Shown here: positions 1-8,347 of the stretch, in pieces | Layout: the number at the start of each line of letters is the position of its first letter | Position numbering within the stretch: position 1 is the stretch's first letter | NCBI RefSeq assembly: GCF_004117935.1 | Contig: NZ_SDOY01000170.1 | Coordinates: forward strand, 62,001 to 126,000 | From: Streptomyces roseicoloratus | GTDB lineage: Bacteria > Actinomycetota > Actinomycetes > Streptomycetales > Streptomycetaceae | Reading direction: 5' to 3' | Length of the DNA stretch: 64,000 bases | Program-made: the position numbers and the translations under genes | The notes under the pieces: generated by a model | Seen by the model: only the letters and a program-made list of their open reading frames with translations | What the model was told of the DNA's origin: nothing | Databases searched by the model: none

Positions 1-369
1 TCGGCGGCCTCCACCGGTCTGACGGACATCTCCTTCACCCTCCCCAAGGCCGAGGGCCGCAAGGCCATCGACGCCCTGGAGAAGACCAAGGCCACGATCG
101 GCTTCGACTCGCTGCGCTACGACGACCAGATCGGCAAGATCTCCCTGGTCGGCGCCGGCATGAAGACCAACCCGGGCGTCACCGCGGACTTCTTCCGCGC
201 GCTGTCCGACGCGGGCGTCAACATCGAGCTGATCTCCACCTCCGAGATCCGCATCTCGGTCGTCACCCGCGCCGACGACGTGAACGAGGCGGTCCGCGCC
301 GTCCACACCGCCTTCGGTCTGGACAGCGACTCCGACGAGGCCGTCGTCTACGGCGGCACGGGCCGCTGA
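1..369 (+). CDS. ask: aspartate kinase, C-terminal part (partial)
   Basis: This is the last 122 codons of an aspartokinase, whose 5' end lies outside the window. The enzyme phosphorylates aspartate at the entry to the lysine, threonine and methionine pathway. The visible part is the C-terminal ACT region: an ISLVGAGMKTNPGV strand-turn, then ADFFRALSDAGVNIELISTS and EIRISVV, the typical allosteric lysine/threonine-binding signature of actinobacterial aspartokinases. It ends at TGA 367-369. In Streptomyces ask is normally followed directly by asd; here only a broken asd follows. The family is certain. The catalytic domain and the internal start of the beta subunit cannot be seen. Confidence 0.95.
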   Translation, partial: SAASTGLTDISFTLPKAEGRKAIDALEKTKATIGFDSLRYDDQIGKISLVGAGMKTNPGVTADFFRALSDAGVNIELISTSEIRISVVTRADDVNEAVRAVHTAFGLDSDSDEAVVYGGTGR

Positions 370-465
370 CCAAGCCCGTCCTCCGGTGAGCGGGGCAGCC
401 CGCCGCTCCCGACCGGCGACCCGGGATTCCGGGTCGGCCACCCGGGGCTTCCGGCCCCGGGTGGC

Positions 466-529
466 CCGGCCCCGGGCGATCCGGTGCTCCTCGCCCTGAG
501 TAGTCCGGCCCCGGGCGATCCGGTGCTCC
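466..529. repeat. 25-bp direct repeat between ask and the asd remnant
   Basis: A perfect 25-bp sequence, CCGGCCCCGGGCGATCCGG followed by TGCTCC, occurs at 466-490 and again at 505-529. The whole 370-588 stretch is low-complexity GC-rich DNA with CCGG/CCCGGG motifs and no convincing gene. It replaces the usual short ask-asd spacer and may have arisen by slippage. Confidence 0.85.
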
Positions 530-588
530 CGGCCCCAGTCAGCCCGGCTCTGCCGGCGCTGGGCGACCCGGTGCCGCCGGCCCGCTGC

Positions 589-1195
589 CGACCGACGCTC
601 GCGGTCGTGGGAGCGACCGGGGCCGTGGGCGCGGTGCTGCACCAGGCGCTCTCGCACCAGGCGCTCTCGCACCACGCGGACGTCTGGGGCGAGATACGGC
701 TGCTCGACCCTGACACCGATCGTCGCCGTGGGCGCGCTGCACGCCGCGTACGGGCTCGACGAACTCGTCGTCACCCTCCAGCAGGCTGCCGCGCCGCGGG
801 ACGCGCGGGCACGGCGGGCGCTCCGTCACAGGCTGGCCCTGGTCATTGGCAGCGTCACCGGCAGCGAGCCGGGCGTCCATCCCGGCGACGTCCGGCGGGC
901 CGTCGGCGACAACACCGGCACCTTCGCCGGACCGCTGGCCCTCGAAGTCCTGCCCTGGTGGGGCGGGCCCGCGGCGGACGGCTGGTCCGCCGAGGAGCCG
1001 GCGGTCCGCGAGGGGACCCGCAAGATCCTGGACCTGCCGCGGCTGCGGGTCACGGCCACCTGCGTCCGGTTCCCGGTCGTGACCGGCCACTCCGCCTCCG
1101 TGCACGCCCGCTTCGCACGACCGGTCACCGTGGCGCGCGCCCACGAGATCCTCGCCACCTCGCCGGGCGTGGTGCTGTACGACGACCCGGCGCCA
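589..1195 (+). pseudogene. asd: decayed aspartate-semialdehyde dehydrogenase
   Basis: Two blocks in different frames match aspartate-semialdehyde dehydrogenase. Block one (589-713) has the NADP-binding start RPTLAVVGATGAVG and HADVWGEIRLL. Block two (719-1195) resumes with IVAVGALHAAYGL and runs through VGDNTGTFAGPLALEVLP, RKILDLPRLRVTATCVRFPV, VTGHSASVHARF and ATSPGVVLYDDP. Between them roughly 95-100 residues are missing, including the segment that carries the catalytic cysteine (NCTT-type motif), and the frame changes near 713-719. A 15-bp tandem duplication (640-669) adds ALSHQ, and the normal C-terminus is replaced by repeats. No functional enzyme can result. The position directly after ask shows this is the remnant of the usual ask-asd pair, so the cell should carry another asd. 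Confidence 0.85.
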
Positions 1196-1250
1196 GAACG
1201 CCGAGCGCATCGCCGAAGAGATCGCCGAACAGACGGGCGGAGCAGACGGG

Positions 1251-1347
1251 CGGATCAGACAGCCGAGCAGAACGCGGAGCAGACGGCCGAGCAGACCGCC
1301 GAGCAGACCGCGGATCAGACAGCCGAGCAGACTGCGGAGCAGACCTC
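1251..1347 (+). repeat. 12-bp tandem repeat fused to the asd remnant
   Basis: About eight degenerate copies of GCCGAGCAGACC (variants GCGGAGCAGACG and GCGGATCAGACA) follow the asd remnant. In the frame of its second block they read as EQTA/DQTA repeats up to the stop at 1421-1423. The array ends where homology to Asd ends. The rest of the 1196-1686 gap shows no gene; it includes a CACCGCC-AAAAA-CGGTGGCG-type hairpin near 1625-1645 and should hold the promoter of the sigma factor gene. Confidence 0.8.
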
Positions 1348-1686
1348 GGAACACACCTCGAAACGGGCCGATGATCTGATCAGTGTCCGGAAATCGGCGT
1401 CCCCTCGCCGTTCAACTTTGTAGGATCCGTGAACGCCCTGTGAGCAAATCGGCTTCAGATGCCTCTTGATCAGGTCAGATGTCCTGGACGACGATGCTGT
1501 TCCCTCCCTCTGCAACCAGTGGCCGGGTGGGAGCGTCTTCGCGTGCACCCGGAAGCATGTGACGCGGAGCACGCCGCACGAGCGGGGCAACGGGGGAGAA
1601 CGGTTACGCATGAGGGCAAATGACGCACCGCCAAAAACGGTGGCGTACGCGTACAACCCTGACGGGGGGAAGCGTGTCCAACAGGC

Positions 1687-2364
1687 GTGGCAGAGGTACT
1701 CGACATCGCGGCGGTCATCCCGCTGCGCAGCACCGCGGTGCGCCCGCTCAGGCGGCCGCGCCCGGTCAGTGGCATGCCGGTGATCGCGCCCATGCCCCTC
1801 AGGACCAGCCGTCCGGCCACCGTCAGCGGCATTCCGGCGCCCCGCGAGGGCGCTGACGACACGATGGCAGCCGGCACCACCGTCGACCACCTCACCGAGA
1901 CCTACCGGGCCCACTACCGCTCGCTGCTGGGTCTCGCCGCGCTGCTCCTCGACGACACAGCCTCGTGCGAGGACGTCGTCCAGGAGGCCTTCATCCGGGT
2001 CCACTCGGCGCGCAGCCGGGTGCGCGACCCCGAGAAGACCCTGGCCTATCTGCGGCAGACGGTCGTCAACCTCTCGCGCTCCGCGCTGCGCCGGCGCATC
2101 CTCGGCCTCAAGCTCCTCTCCAAGCCCATGCCCGACATGGCCAGCGCGGAGGAGGGCGCCTACGACCAGCTGGAGCGCGACGCGCTCATCAAGGCCATGC
2201 GCGGACTCCAGCGACGGCAGCGCGAGGTGCTGGTGCTGCGATACTTCGCCGACATGACGGAAGCCCAGGTCGCGGAGACCCTCGGGATCTCCCTCGGGTC
2301 CGTCAAGGCCTACGGCTCCCGCGGCATCGCGGCGCTGCGGGTCGCCATGGAGGCCACGTCATGA
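1687..2364 (+). CDS. SigE-family ECF RNA polymerase sigma factor
   Basis: A 225-residue sigma factor. Residues about 60-135 form region 2 (YRAHYRSLLGLAALLLDD, EDVVQEAFIRVHSA). Residues about 160-222 form region 4, with QREVLVLRYFADMTEAQVAETLGI followed by the recognition helix GSVKAYGSRGIAALR. This is the SigE-like (SCO3613-type) ECF group of actinobacteria. GTG 1687 is used because a GGGGGAAG tract lies 13 nt upstream, but the first 55 residues are variable and a later start is possible. The stop overlaps the next gene by ATGA, so the two should be co-translated. The regulon cannot be inferred from sequence. Confidence 0.85.
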   Translation: MAEVLDIAAVIPLRSTAVRPLRRPRPVSGMPVIAPMPLRTSRPATVSGIPAPREGADDTMAAGTTVDHLTETYRAHYRSLLGLAALLLDDTASCEDVVQEAFIRVHSARSRVRDPEKTLAYLRQTVVNLSRSALRRRILGLKLLSKPMPDMASAEEGAYDQLERDALIKAMRGLQRRQREVLVLRYFADMTEAQVAETLGISLGSVKAYGSRGIAALRVAMEATS

Positions 2365-3635
2365 GCGGGTCGCCGGACGGCGCCGGTGGCGGCACCCGGG
2401 AGGGTGCCCGCGACGGCGGCGCCGCGCAGAGCCGCGCCACGAGCCGCGGCGCAGGCCCTCGGGCGGGCCGGGACACGGACCCGATGGCGCGTCGCGGGGC
2501 GGACCGCGAGACCGGCCGCGGGCCGGGCGGTGGCGCGGCATGGCACGAGCAGCAGCACGACCAGCACGGTGACCGGGACGACCTGAGTGGACGCGGGATG
2601 GTGAACGAAGCGCCGGAGAACGGCACGCCCGACGAAGTGGCGCTGCGGCGCCTCCTCCAGGGCGCGGTGGCCGGTCTCGAACCCTCCGAGGGCGCGCTCG
2701 ACCACCTGCGCCGTGCCGTGCCCGCCCGCCGGGTGCGCAAGCGGCAGGCGCTCGTCGGCGTCGCCGCCGCCGTCGTCCTCGTCGGTACGGCCGTCCCGGC
2801 GCTGGTGCACGTCGCCTCCTCGGGCGGGGTCACCGCCGACAAGGCCGTCAACGCCGGGCACGGCGAGCAGGCCCAGGGCGGCACGGGCACCGAGACCGGC
2901 ATCGAGGGCGGCCAGCAGAGCGACACCCAGGCCCCCGGCACGGCGGAGCCCAGCCATGGAGAGGCCGAGGGCGCCGGCGGCAAGCCCACCGCGTCGGCCG
3001 ACGGCCCGGGCGGCAGCACGGGCGACGCGACGGCACCGTCCGGCGCCCCGGAGACCAAGCCGGTCTGCGAGGCCGGACAGCTGGGCGTCAGCTCCGTGCA
3101 GACCGGCGCCCCGGACGCGACCGGGAAGGTCTACGGGACCTTCCGCATCGCCAACGTCTCCGCCCGCGACTGCGTGGTCGGCGGCGCCGGCCGGGTCGGC
3201 TTCGCGGCGCGCGGCGCCGCCGACGGCGCGCGGATCACGGTCGTGGAGCACACCACCGGCGACGCGGCGAGCGGCCTGCCCGACCCTTCGCAGGAGGCGC
3301 CCAAGCTCCTGTTGACCCCGGACAACGCGTACGAGGTGCGGTTCGCCTGGGTACCCAGCGAGACCTGCCCCACCACCGGCCCGGAGCCGACGCCCACCCC
3401 GACCCCGTCGTCGGCCGGCGGCTCGACCTCCGCCGGCACCGGGACCACCGGCTCCACCGGCACGGACACCACGGACAGCGCCCCCGCCGCCCAGCTCGCC
3501 ACCGACGGCGGCCCGACGGACGGCAGCGTCGAGGTCACCCACACCGCCGACCCGGGCGGCCCGGTGGCCGCGGCCACCATCCCCAACGCCTGCGCGGGCA
3601 CCATCTACCGAACCGGAGTCCTGGACGCCTCCTGA
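2361..3635 (+). CDS. membrane-anchored protein coupled to the sigma factor, possible anti-sigma factor
   Basis: A 424-residue protein with a charged low-complexity N-terminus, a short conserved block (VALRRLLQGAVAGLEPSEGALDHLRRAVPAR), a basic stop-transfer sequence, one membrane helix at about 131-153, and a long Gly/Thr/Pro/Ser-rich extracytoplasmic part. The outer part contains a folded section around CEAGQLGV to NACAGTIY with four cysteines. The start overlaps the sigma gene stop (ATGA), which suggests a regulatory partner. No zinc-binding HxxxCxxC anti-sigma motif is visible, so the anti-sigma role is inference from position and topology. ATG 2598 or GTG 2601 (just before VNEAPENG) is a reasonable alternative start, since the first 80 residues look unconstrained. 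Confidence 0.7.
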   Translation: MSGSPDGAGGGTREGARDGGAAQSRATSRGAGPRAGRDTDPMARRGADRETGRGPGGGAAWHEQQHDQHGDRDDLSGRGMVNEAPENGTPDEVALRRLLQGAVAGLEPSEGALDHLRRAVPARRVRKRQALVGVAAAVVLVGTAVPALVHVASSGGVTADKAVNAGHGEQAQGGTGTETGIEGGQQSDTQAPGTAEPSHGEAEGAGGKPTASADGPGGSTGDATAPSGAPETKPVCEAGQLGVSSVQTGAPDATGKVYGTFRIANVSARDCVVGGAGRVGFAARGAADGARITVVEHTTGDAASGLPDPSQEAPKLLLTPDNAYEVRFAWVPSETCPTTGPEPTPTPTPSSAGGSTSAGTGTTGSTGTDTTDSAPAAQLATDGGPTDGSVEVTHTADPGGPVAAATIPNACAGTIYRTGVLDAS

Positions 3636-3822
3636 ACGACCGGCTCCCTGAACGGCCTGCTTAGCCGGGCGCTCCCACGGGCCGAGGGCGCCGACGGGCC
3701 GGGCGCTCCTGCACACCGCGTTCCGACCGGCCGCGCGCTCCTACCCGCCGAGTGGGCCCGCAGGCCCAGCGCGCCCCACAGCCAGCGCCCCCAGCCCGAG
3801 CGCGTCCTGCGGCCCCAGCGCC

Positions 3823-4563
3823 CTACAACCCCAGCGCGGCGTCCCGGGAGGCCTCGGCCTCGCGGCGCAGCAGCCGGAACCACATGAAGACCACGAAGCC
3901 GGCGAAGACGAACCACTCGGCGGTGTAGCCCAGGTTCTGGAAGGCCTTCATGTCCAGGGAAGTGCCCGCGGCGGCCGTCGCCGGCACCGGGGTCAGCCCG
4001 GCCGGGGACTCGGTCAGGGTGATCCAGGCGTCGTAGACGTCGTCCGACACCACGTTCACCAGCGAGGCGGCGCTGATCATGCCCAGCTGGCCCTGCGGCA
4101 GCCCGCCGGCCGCACGCACGCCCTTGGAGCCGGCGTTCTCCGAGGCCTGGAGCGCGCCCGTCACCGTCACCTCGCCGGCTGGCGGTGCCGGCGCCTTCGC
4201 GCCGGCGGGCAGCCAGCCGCGGACCACCGGCAGCGCCTTGCCGCCGTCGGTCCTCAGGAGCGTCAGCACGTACGAGCCGGTGCGGCCGTCCAGCTCCCGG
4301 TCGGGCACCAGGAACTGCTCACCGAACCGTCCGCTGGCGCGGGCGATCCGTCCCGAGGTCTCCTTGTCCACCGGCAGCAGCGTCTCCAGCGCCTGGGCGG
4401 ACCCCGCCGTCGGGGCCGGCCGCCGATCGGCATCCTGGTGGTCGGCGACACGGTCCTCGAACTTGCCCATCTGCCACGTGCCCATGAACAGGCAGAACGG
4501 GATCGCGAGGAGAACGAAGACGTTGATCCCCCACCAGCGGGGCGTTCTCAGGAACCGGTACAC
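3823..4563 (-). CDS. SURF1 family cytochrome oxidase biogenesis protein
   Basis: A 246-residue protein of SURF1 architecture: RTPRWWG, then membrane helix 1 (about 12-31) ending in FMGTWQMGKFEDR, an extracytoplasmic domain with the conserved PVVRGWLPAG block, and C-terminal helix 2 (about 213-233) ending in FRLLRREAEA. SURF1 proteins help insert heme a into cytochrome c oxidase in the membrane. The GTG start at 4563 lies 23 bp after the stop of the S9 peptidase gene, so the two probably form one transcript. Confidence 0.85.
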   Translation of the reverse strand: MYRFLRTPRWWGINVFVLLAIPFCLFMGTWQMGKFEDRVADHQDADRRPAPTAGSAQALETLLPVDKETSGRIARASGRFGEQFLVPDRELDGRTGSYVLTLLRTDGGKALPVVRGWLPAGAKAPAPPAGEVTVTGALQASENAGSKGVRAAGGLPQGQLGMISAASLVNVVSDDVYDAWITLTESPAGLTPVPATAAAGTSLDMKAFQNLGYTAEWFVFAGFVVFMWFRLLRREAEASRDAALGL

Positions 4564-4586
4564 ACCCCCACGGTACGCAAGCCCCC

Positions 4587-6431
4587 TCAGCCCACCTCCT
4601 TCCGGGTCCCCAGGTGACGGGCCGCGAAGGCGAGGTCCAGGGCGACCTGCTTGATCCGCTCGTCCACCACCAGCGAGCCGTGCCCCGCGTCGTACCGGTA
4701 CACCTCGTGCACCGCGCCCCGGGCGGCCAGCCGGTCCACGTAGTTCTCGATCTGGCGGATCGGGCAGCGGGGGTCGTTGACCCCGGCCGAGATGTGCACC
4801 GGCGCCTTCACCGCGTCCACGTACGTCAGCGGCGACGACGCCGCGAACCGCTCGGTCACCTCCTCGGGCGAGCCGCCGAGGAGCGTGCGGTCGAGCGCCT
4901 TCAGGGCCTCCATCTCGTCCTCGTAGGCCGTCACGTAGTCGGCGACGGGCACCGCGGCGAGGCCGACCGCCCAGTCGTCCGGCTGGGTGCCGAGGCCGAG
5001 CAGGGTGAGGTATCCGCCCCAGGAGCCGCCGGCGAGCACCAGCCGCTTCGGGTCGGCGAGCCCGCTCGCCACGGCCCACGTGCGGACCGCCGCGATGTCC
5101 TCCAGCTCGATCAGACCGACCCGGTGCTTGAGCGCGTCCGTCCACTCCCTGCCGTAGCCGGTCGAGCCGCGGTAGTTCACCCGCACCACCGCGTAGCCGT
5201 GGTCGACCCAGGCGGCGGGGCCCGCGGCGAAGGAGTCGCTGTCGTGCCAGGTGGGGCCGCCGTGCACCTCGAAGACCGTCGGGAACGGTCCCTCGCCCTC
5301 CGCCGGGCGCTGCACCAAGGCGTGGATCCGGCCGCCCGGGCCGTCCACCCACACGTCCTCCACCGGCACCGACGACGGTGCCTTCGGGCCCGGCGGGTCG
5401 AGGACGACCGAGCCGTCCGTGGACCGCACCACCGGCGGGTGGGCGGCCGAGGACCACAGGTACTCCACGGAGCCGTCCGGGCGGGCCGTCGCGCTCGACA
5501 CCGAGCCGGCCGGGGTGTCGACCCGTACCAGGGCGCCGGTCGCTATCTCGTACCGCCACAGCTCGCTGCGGGCCTCGAAGCCGTGCACGATCAGCAGGCC
5601 CGAGCCGTCCGGATACCACTCGGCCGACACGTCGCCCGGCAGGTCGAGCCGCAGATCGGTCTCCGTGCCCGTGGCCACGTCCCACAGCATCGGCTCCCAG
5701 CGGCCGCGCCGCTGGTGCCCGACGAGCAGCCGGGTGTCCCCGGCGAGCGGCGCGAAGCCGAGGACGCTCAGGCCCAGCTCCTCCGTACCGCCCTTGGTGT
5801 CGTCGAGCTCCGCCACCGTCGAGGCGTCGGCGGCCCGCAGCACCCGGATCGCCGAGTGCATCGCGTCGCCGTGCTCGGTGTGCTCGATCGCGATCAGGCT
5901 CCCGTCGTGGGAGAGGTCGCCGACGCCGGCCGACTCCCGGTGCCGGTAGATCTCCACCGGCCCGTCGGTGCCCGGCCGCAGCAGATGCACGGTCGAACCG
6001 TCCTCGTCGGTCGACCGGCCGACCACGACCGTGCCCTCCCGGCCTATGGCGAGGCCCGCCGGATAGGAGGCCGCGAGCCCCGCCACGGCCGGTTCGTCCG
6101 CGCCGCCATCGAACGGCTGGCGCATCCACACGCCGAACTCGTCGCCGTCGGTGTCGGCGAACCACCAGATCCACCGGCCGTCCGGGCTGAGCGTGCCGTC
6201 AGTGGTCCCGTTCGGCCGGTCGGTCACCTGCCGCTGCACACCGGTCGCCCGGTCCCACGCGTACAGCTCGTACGTCCCCGTGGCGTTCGACACGAACAGC
6301 GAGCGGTCCGGGGCCTCCTCGGCCCACTCCGGCAGCGACACCCGCGGGGCGCGGAACCGCTGCTCCCAGACGGGCGCCGCCGCGAAGTCCTCGCCGGTTG
6401 CGTCCGCCGCGTCCTTGATCTCCTCGTTCAT
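4587..6431 (-). CDS. S9 family prolyl oligopeptidase-type serine peptidase
   Basis: A 614-residue peptidase with an N-terminal beta-propeller (repeated strands such as LSPDGRWIWWFADTDGDE and SHDGSLIAIEHTEH) and a C-terminal alpha/beta hydrolase domain from about residue 370. The catalytic residues are visible: Ser in GGSWGGYLTLLG (about 469), Asp in GVNDPRCP (about 552) and His in YDAGHGS (about 583). No signal peptide is seen, so it is cytoplasmic and probably cleaves short peptides. ATG 6431 follows a CATCAT box by 6 nt (GGCTGC) and has no Shine-Dalgarno sequence, as expected for a leaderless message. It is the first gene of the pair with SURF1. Confidence 0.9.
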   Translation of the reverse strand: MNEEIKDAADATGEDFAAAPVWEQRFRAPRVSLPEWAEEAPDRSLFVSNATGTYELYAWDRATGVQRQVTDRPNGTTDGTLSPDGRWIWWFADTDGDEFGVWMRQPFDGGADEPAVAGLAASYPAGLAIGREGTVVVGRSTDEDGSTVHLLRPGTDGPVEIYRHRESAGVGDLSHDGSLIAIEHTEHGDAMHSAIRVLRAADASTVAELDDTKGGTEELGLSVLGFAPLAGDTRLLVGHQRRGRWEPMLWDVATGTETDLRLDLPGDVSAEWYPDGSGLLIVHGFEARSELWRYEIATGALVRVDTPAGSVSSATARPDGSVEYLWSSAAHPPVVRSTDGSVVLDPPGPKAPSSVPVEDVWVDGPGGRIHALVQRPAEGEGPFPTVFEVHGGPTWHDSDSFAAGPAAWVDHGYAVVRVNYRGSTGYGREWTDALKHRVGLIELEDIAAVRTWAVASGLADPKRLVLAGGSWGGYLTLLGLGTQPDDWAVGLAAVPVADYVTAYEDEMEALKALDRTLLGGSPEEVTERFAASSPLTYVDAVKAPVHISAGVNDPRCPIRQIENYVDRLAARGAVHEVYRYDAGHGSLVVDERIKQVALDLAFAARHLGTRKEVG

Positions 6432-6946
6432 GCAGCCATGATGCTCCGCCGGACCGACAAACGGGGCGCCCCGTCCGCAACCTGTGGATAACCTCTCGCG
6501 GCCCGGGCTCCGGACCTCCGGTCCCCGGGCCCTCGCCCCCGCTTGCGGCCCTCGCCCCGGCTCGCGGGCCCCCGGCTCCCGGCCCGCGGCCTCGCTGTCC
6601 TCGGCTCGGGTCGGGTCGGTAGCTCGCGGCTCGGGCCGGCGACTCGTGACGCGGACTCGGACGCGGACTCGGACGCGGGCAGGGATTCGCACGGACGCGG
6701 ATTCGCATAGACGCGGACTTGGACTCGGACTCGGGCCACGGACGCGGACTCGGGTAGTGATTCAGACTCGGGTAGTGATTCAGACTCGGGCACGGACTCA
6801 GACTCGGACTTGGAGTCAGACTCGGACTCGGGTGCGGCGTCCGCGGTCCTCCGCGACTCCCCCCGGCATCCGGTTCCGGCCAGGCGGGCGCCGGAACGGC
6901 CCACAAGGGGCGGCCTGTTGTCGGAGGCGCTGTCTACGATGGCGGC
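6432..6946. other. 515-bp gap with hexamer repeats and a DnaA-box-like site
   Basis: This spacer separates the divergent peptidase and YdcF genes. It holds a single TTATCCACA-type DnaA-box match in reverse (TGTGGATAA, 6483-6491) and an imperfect hexamer array from about 6650 to 6832 built from GACTCG and GACGCG, with a perfect 19-bp duplication (GATTCAGACTCGGGTAGTGA type) near 6755-6795. Several frames stay open across it only because the repeat has a 6-bp period. I see no gene. Just before the YdcF gene, TACGAT (6935-6940) lies 6 nt before its ATG. Confidence 0.7.
6650..6832. repeat. degenerate GACTCG/GACGCG hexamer array
   Basis: About 30 degenerate copies of a 6-bp unit, mostly GGACTC or GGACGC, fill this stretch. 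On the minus strand one frame would read as Ser-Glu/Ser-Asp repeats, but there is no start or ribosome site to support translation. Similar short-period arrays of different units occur in several other gaps of this window. Confidence 0.75.
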
Positions 6947-7963
6947 ATGTTCGCCTACGTCGTCGCCGCGGTCTTCCTCGGGCTCTTCGGTGCCGGTGTG
7001 CTCCGCGACCGGCGCCGTTTCAGCAACGCCGTGTACCTCGGCCTCGCCGTTACGTTCCTCGGCCTCGGACTGCTCGCCGGGCTCGAAGACGCACCGCCAG
7101 GTGTCGCCGTCACGGTGATGGTCCTCGTGCTGCTCGTGCTGTCCCTCGGCCCGGTGGCGCTCGCCGGACTGCTGTGCGCCAACGGCGTCAAGATGGTCCG
7201 CAAGGAGGGCAGACGGCCCGCGAACCTGCTCTCGTTGCTCGCCGGGCTCGGCATCCTCGGCGTCATGGGCCTGATGGCCGCGGCCGTCCTCACCCACTCC
7301 ACGACCCTCGGCATCGTCGTCGGCACCCTCCTGATGGTCCTCGGCTACGTCTCCTTCCTCTTCCTCAGCTTCATCGGCTACGCCTTCCTCTACGGCCGGA
7401 TGCGCATCCGGCGCGACGCCGACTACGTCGTCGTCCTCGGCTCCGGCCTGGTCGGCGGACGCCGCGTACCGCCGCTGCTCGCGAGCCGGCTGGACCGCGG
7501 CCGCCAGGTCTTCGAGACGCTGGCCGAGCGCCGTGAGGTGGACCGGACGCCGGTCCTGATCACCTCCGGCGGTCAGGGCCCCGACGAGGAGGTGCCGGAG
7601 TCGCACGCGATGGCCGACTACCTGGTGGAGCGAGGCTTTCCGGCGGACCGGATCGTGCGCGAGGACCGCTCGCGTACGACCGAGGAGAACATGCTGTTCA
7701 GCCACGCCTTGATGGAGGCGGAACGCCCCGGCGCCGAGTGCGTGATCGTGACGAACAACTTCCATGCGTTCAGGGCCGCCCTGATGGCCCGGAAGGCGGG
7801 CGTCAACGGACAGGTGGTGGGCTCGCCGACCGCCGCGTACTTCTGGCCGAGTGCGACGATCCGCGAGTTCGTGGCGGTCTTCCTGCAGTTCAAGGCCGTG
7901 AACCTGGGCATCTGCTCGGGCCTGGTCCTGGTGGGCGCCATGGCCCTCGCCTTCGTACGGTGA
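6947..7963 (+). CDS. YdcF family (DUF218) membrane protein
   Basis: A 338-residue protein with about four or five hydrophobic helices in the first 150 residues, a cytosolic or surface DUF218 domain (about 155-310), and a last hydrophobic helix (IRE...LGICSGLVLVGAMALAFVR). DUF218 motifs are present: DYVVVLGSGLVGGRR with a downstream SRLDRG, ITSGGQGPDEEVPES, SRTTEENMLFS and VTNNFHAFRAALMA. The YdcF/SanA family is linked to envelope functions and nucleotide binding, but the reaction is unknown. ATG 6947 follows TACGAT by exactly 6 nt with no Shine-Dalgarno sequence, suggesting a leaderless transcript. Confidence 0.85.
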   Translation: MFAYVVAAVFLGLFGAGVLRDRRRFSNAVYLGLAVTFLGLGLLAGLEDAPPGVAVTVMVLVLLVLSLGPVALAGLLCANGVKMVRKEGRRPANLLSLLAGLGILGVMGLMAAAVLTHSTTLGIVVGTLLMVLGYVSFLFLSFIGYAFLYGRMRIRRDADYVVVLGSGLVGGRRVPPLLASRLDRGRQVFETLAERREVDRTPVLITSGGQGPDEEVPESHAMADYLVERGFPADRIVREDRSRTTEENMLFSHALMEAERPGAECVIVTNNFHAFRAALMARKAGVNGQVVGSPTAAYFWPSATIREFVAVFLQFKAVNLGICSGLVLVGAMALAFVR

Positions 7964-8040
7964 CGATGCCGGACGGGCCGGGATGGTTCTACGCTGGAGG
8001 GAAGGCGGCGGAAGGCGGCCCGGCGCGCGGAGGCGACGTC

Positions 8041-8322
8041 ATGAGAGCACGACACCACTTCCACATCGACTACCGCGGCCACTCGGTCAGCGCCACCGTC
8101 CAGACCGGTCACCATCCGGTGGTCGAGATCCTGGTGGACGGCAAGGAGACCGGGTACGCCACGAGCCGTGACGACCGGCCCGTCCTCATCCACCTCGAAC
8201 TGCCGGCGGACCCGCCGATCCCGGTGACCGTCCGCGCGACGCCGGGCCCCGGAGTGCCGCGCTGTCTGCTGCTCGGACCGGAGGAGCAGGAGGGCCATGT
8301 GATGGCCCCGCGCGTCTACTGA
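8041..8322 (+). CDS. small conserved protein of unknown function
   Basis: A 93-residue protein starting MRARHHFHIDYRGHS, chosen for the GGAGG at 8028-8032 placed 8 nt before ATG 8041. The sequence alternates short beta-like segments (SVSATVQTGH, VVEILVDGKETGYAT, VLIHLELP, IPVTVRATPG) and lacks a signal peptide or membrane helix, suggesting a small all-beta cytosolic protein. I do not recognise the family. It lies 77 bp after the YdcF gene and may share its transcript; codon use is normal for the region. Confidence 0.7.
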   Translation: MRARHHFHIDYRGHSVSATVQTGHHPVVEILVDGKETGYATSRDDRPVLIHLELPADPPIPVTVRATPGPGVPRCLLLGPEEQEGHVMAPRVY

Positions 8323-8347
8323 CCGGCCGCGGTTCCTCCCCGCCGGC

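Noticed and set aside
1610..1783. Small plus-strand frame starting MRANDAPPKTVAYAYNPDGG before the sigma gene
   Set aside because: No ribosome site, runs into the sigma gene in another frame, and its later part has shadow-type Arg/Ser composition.
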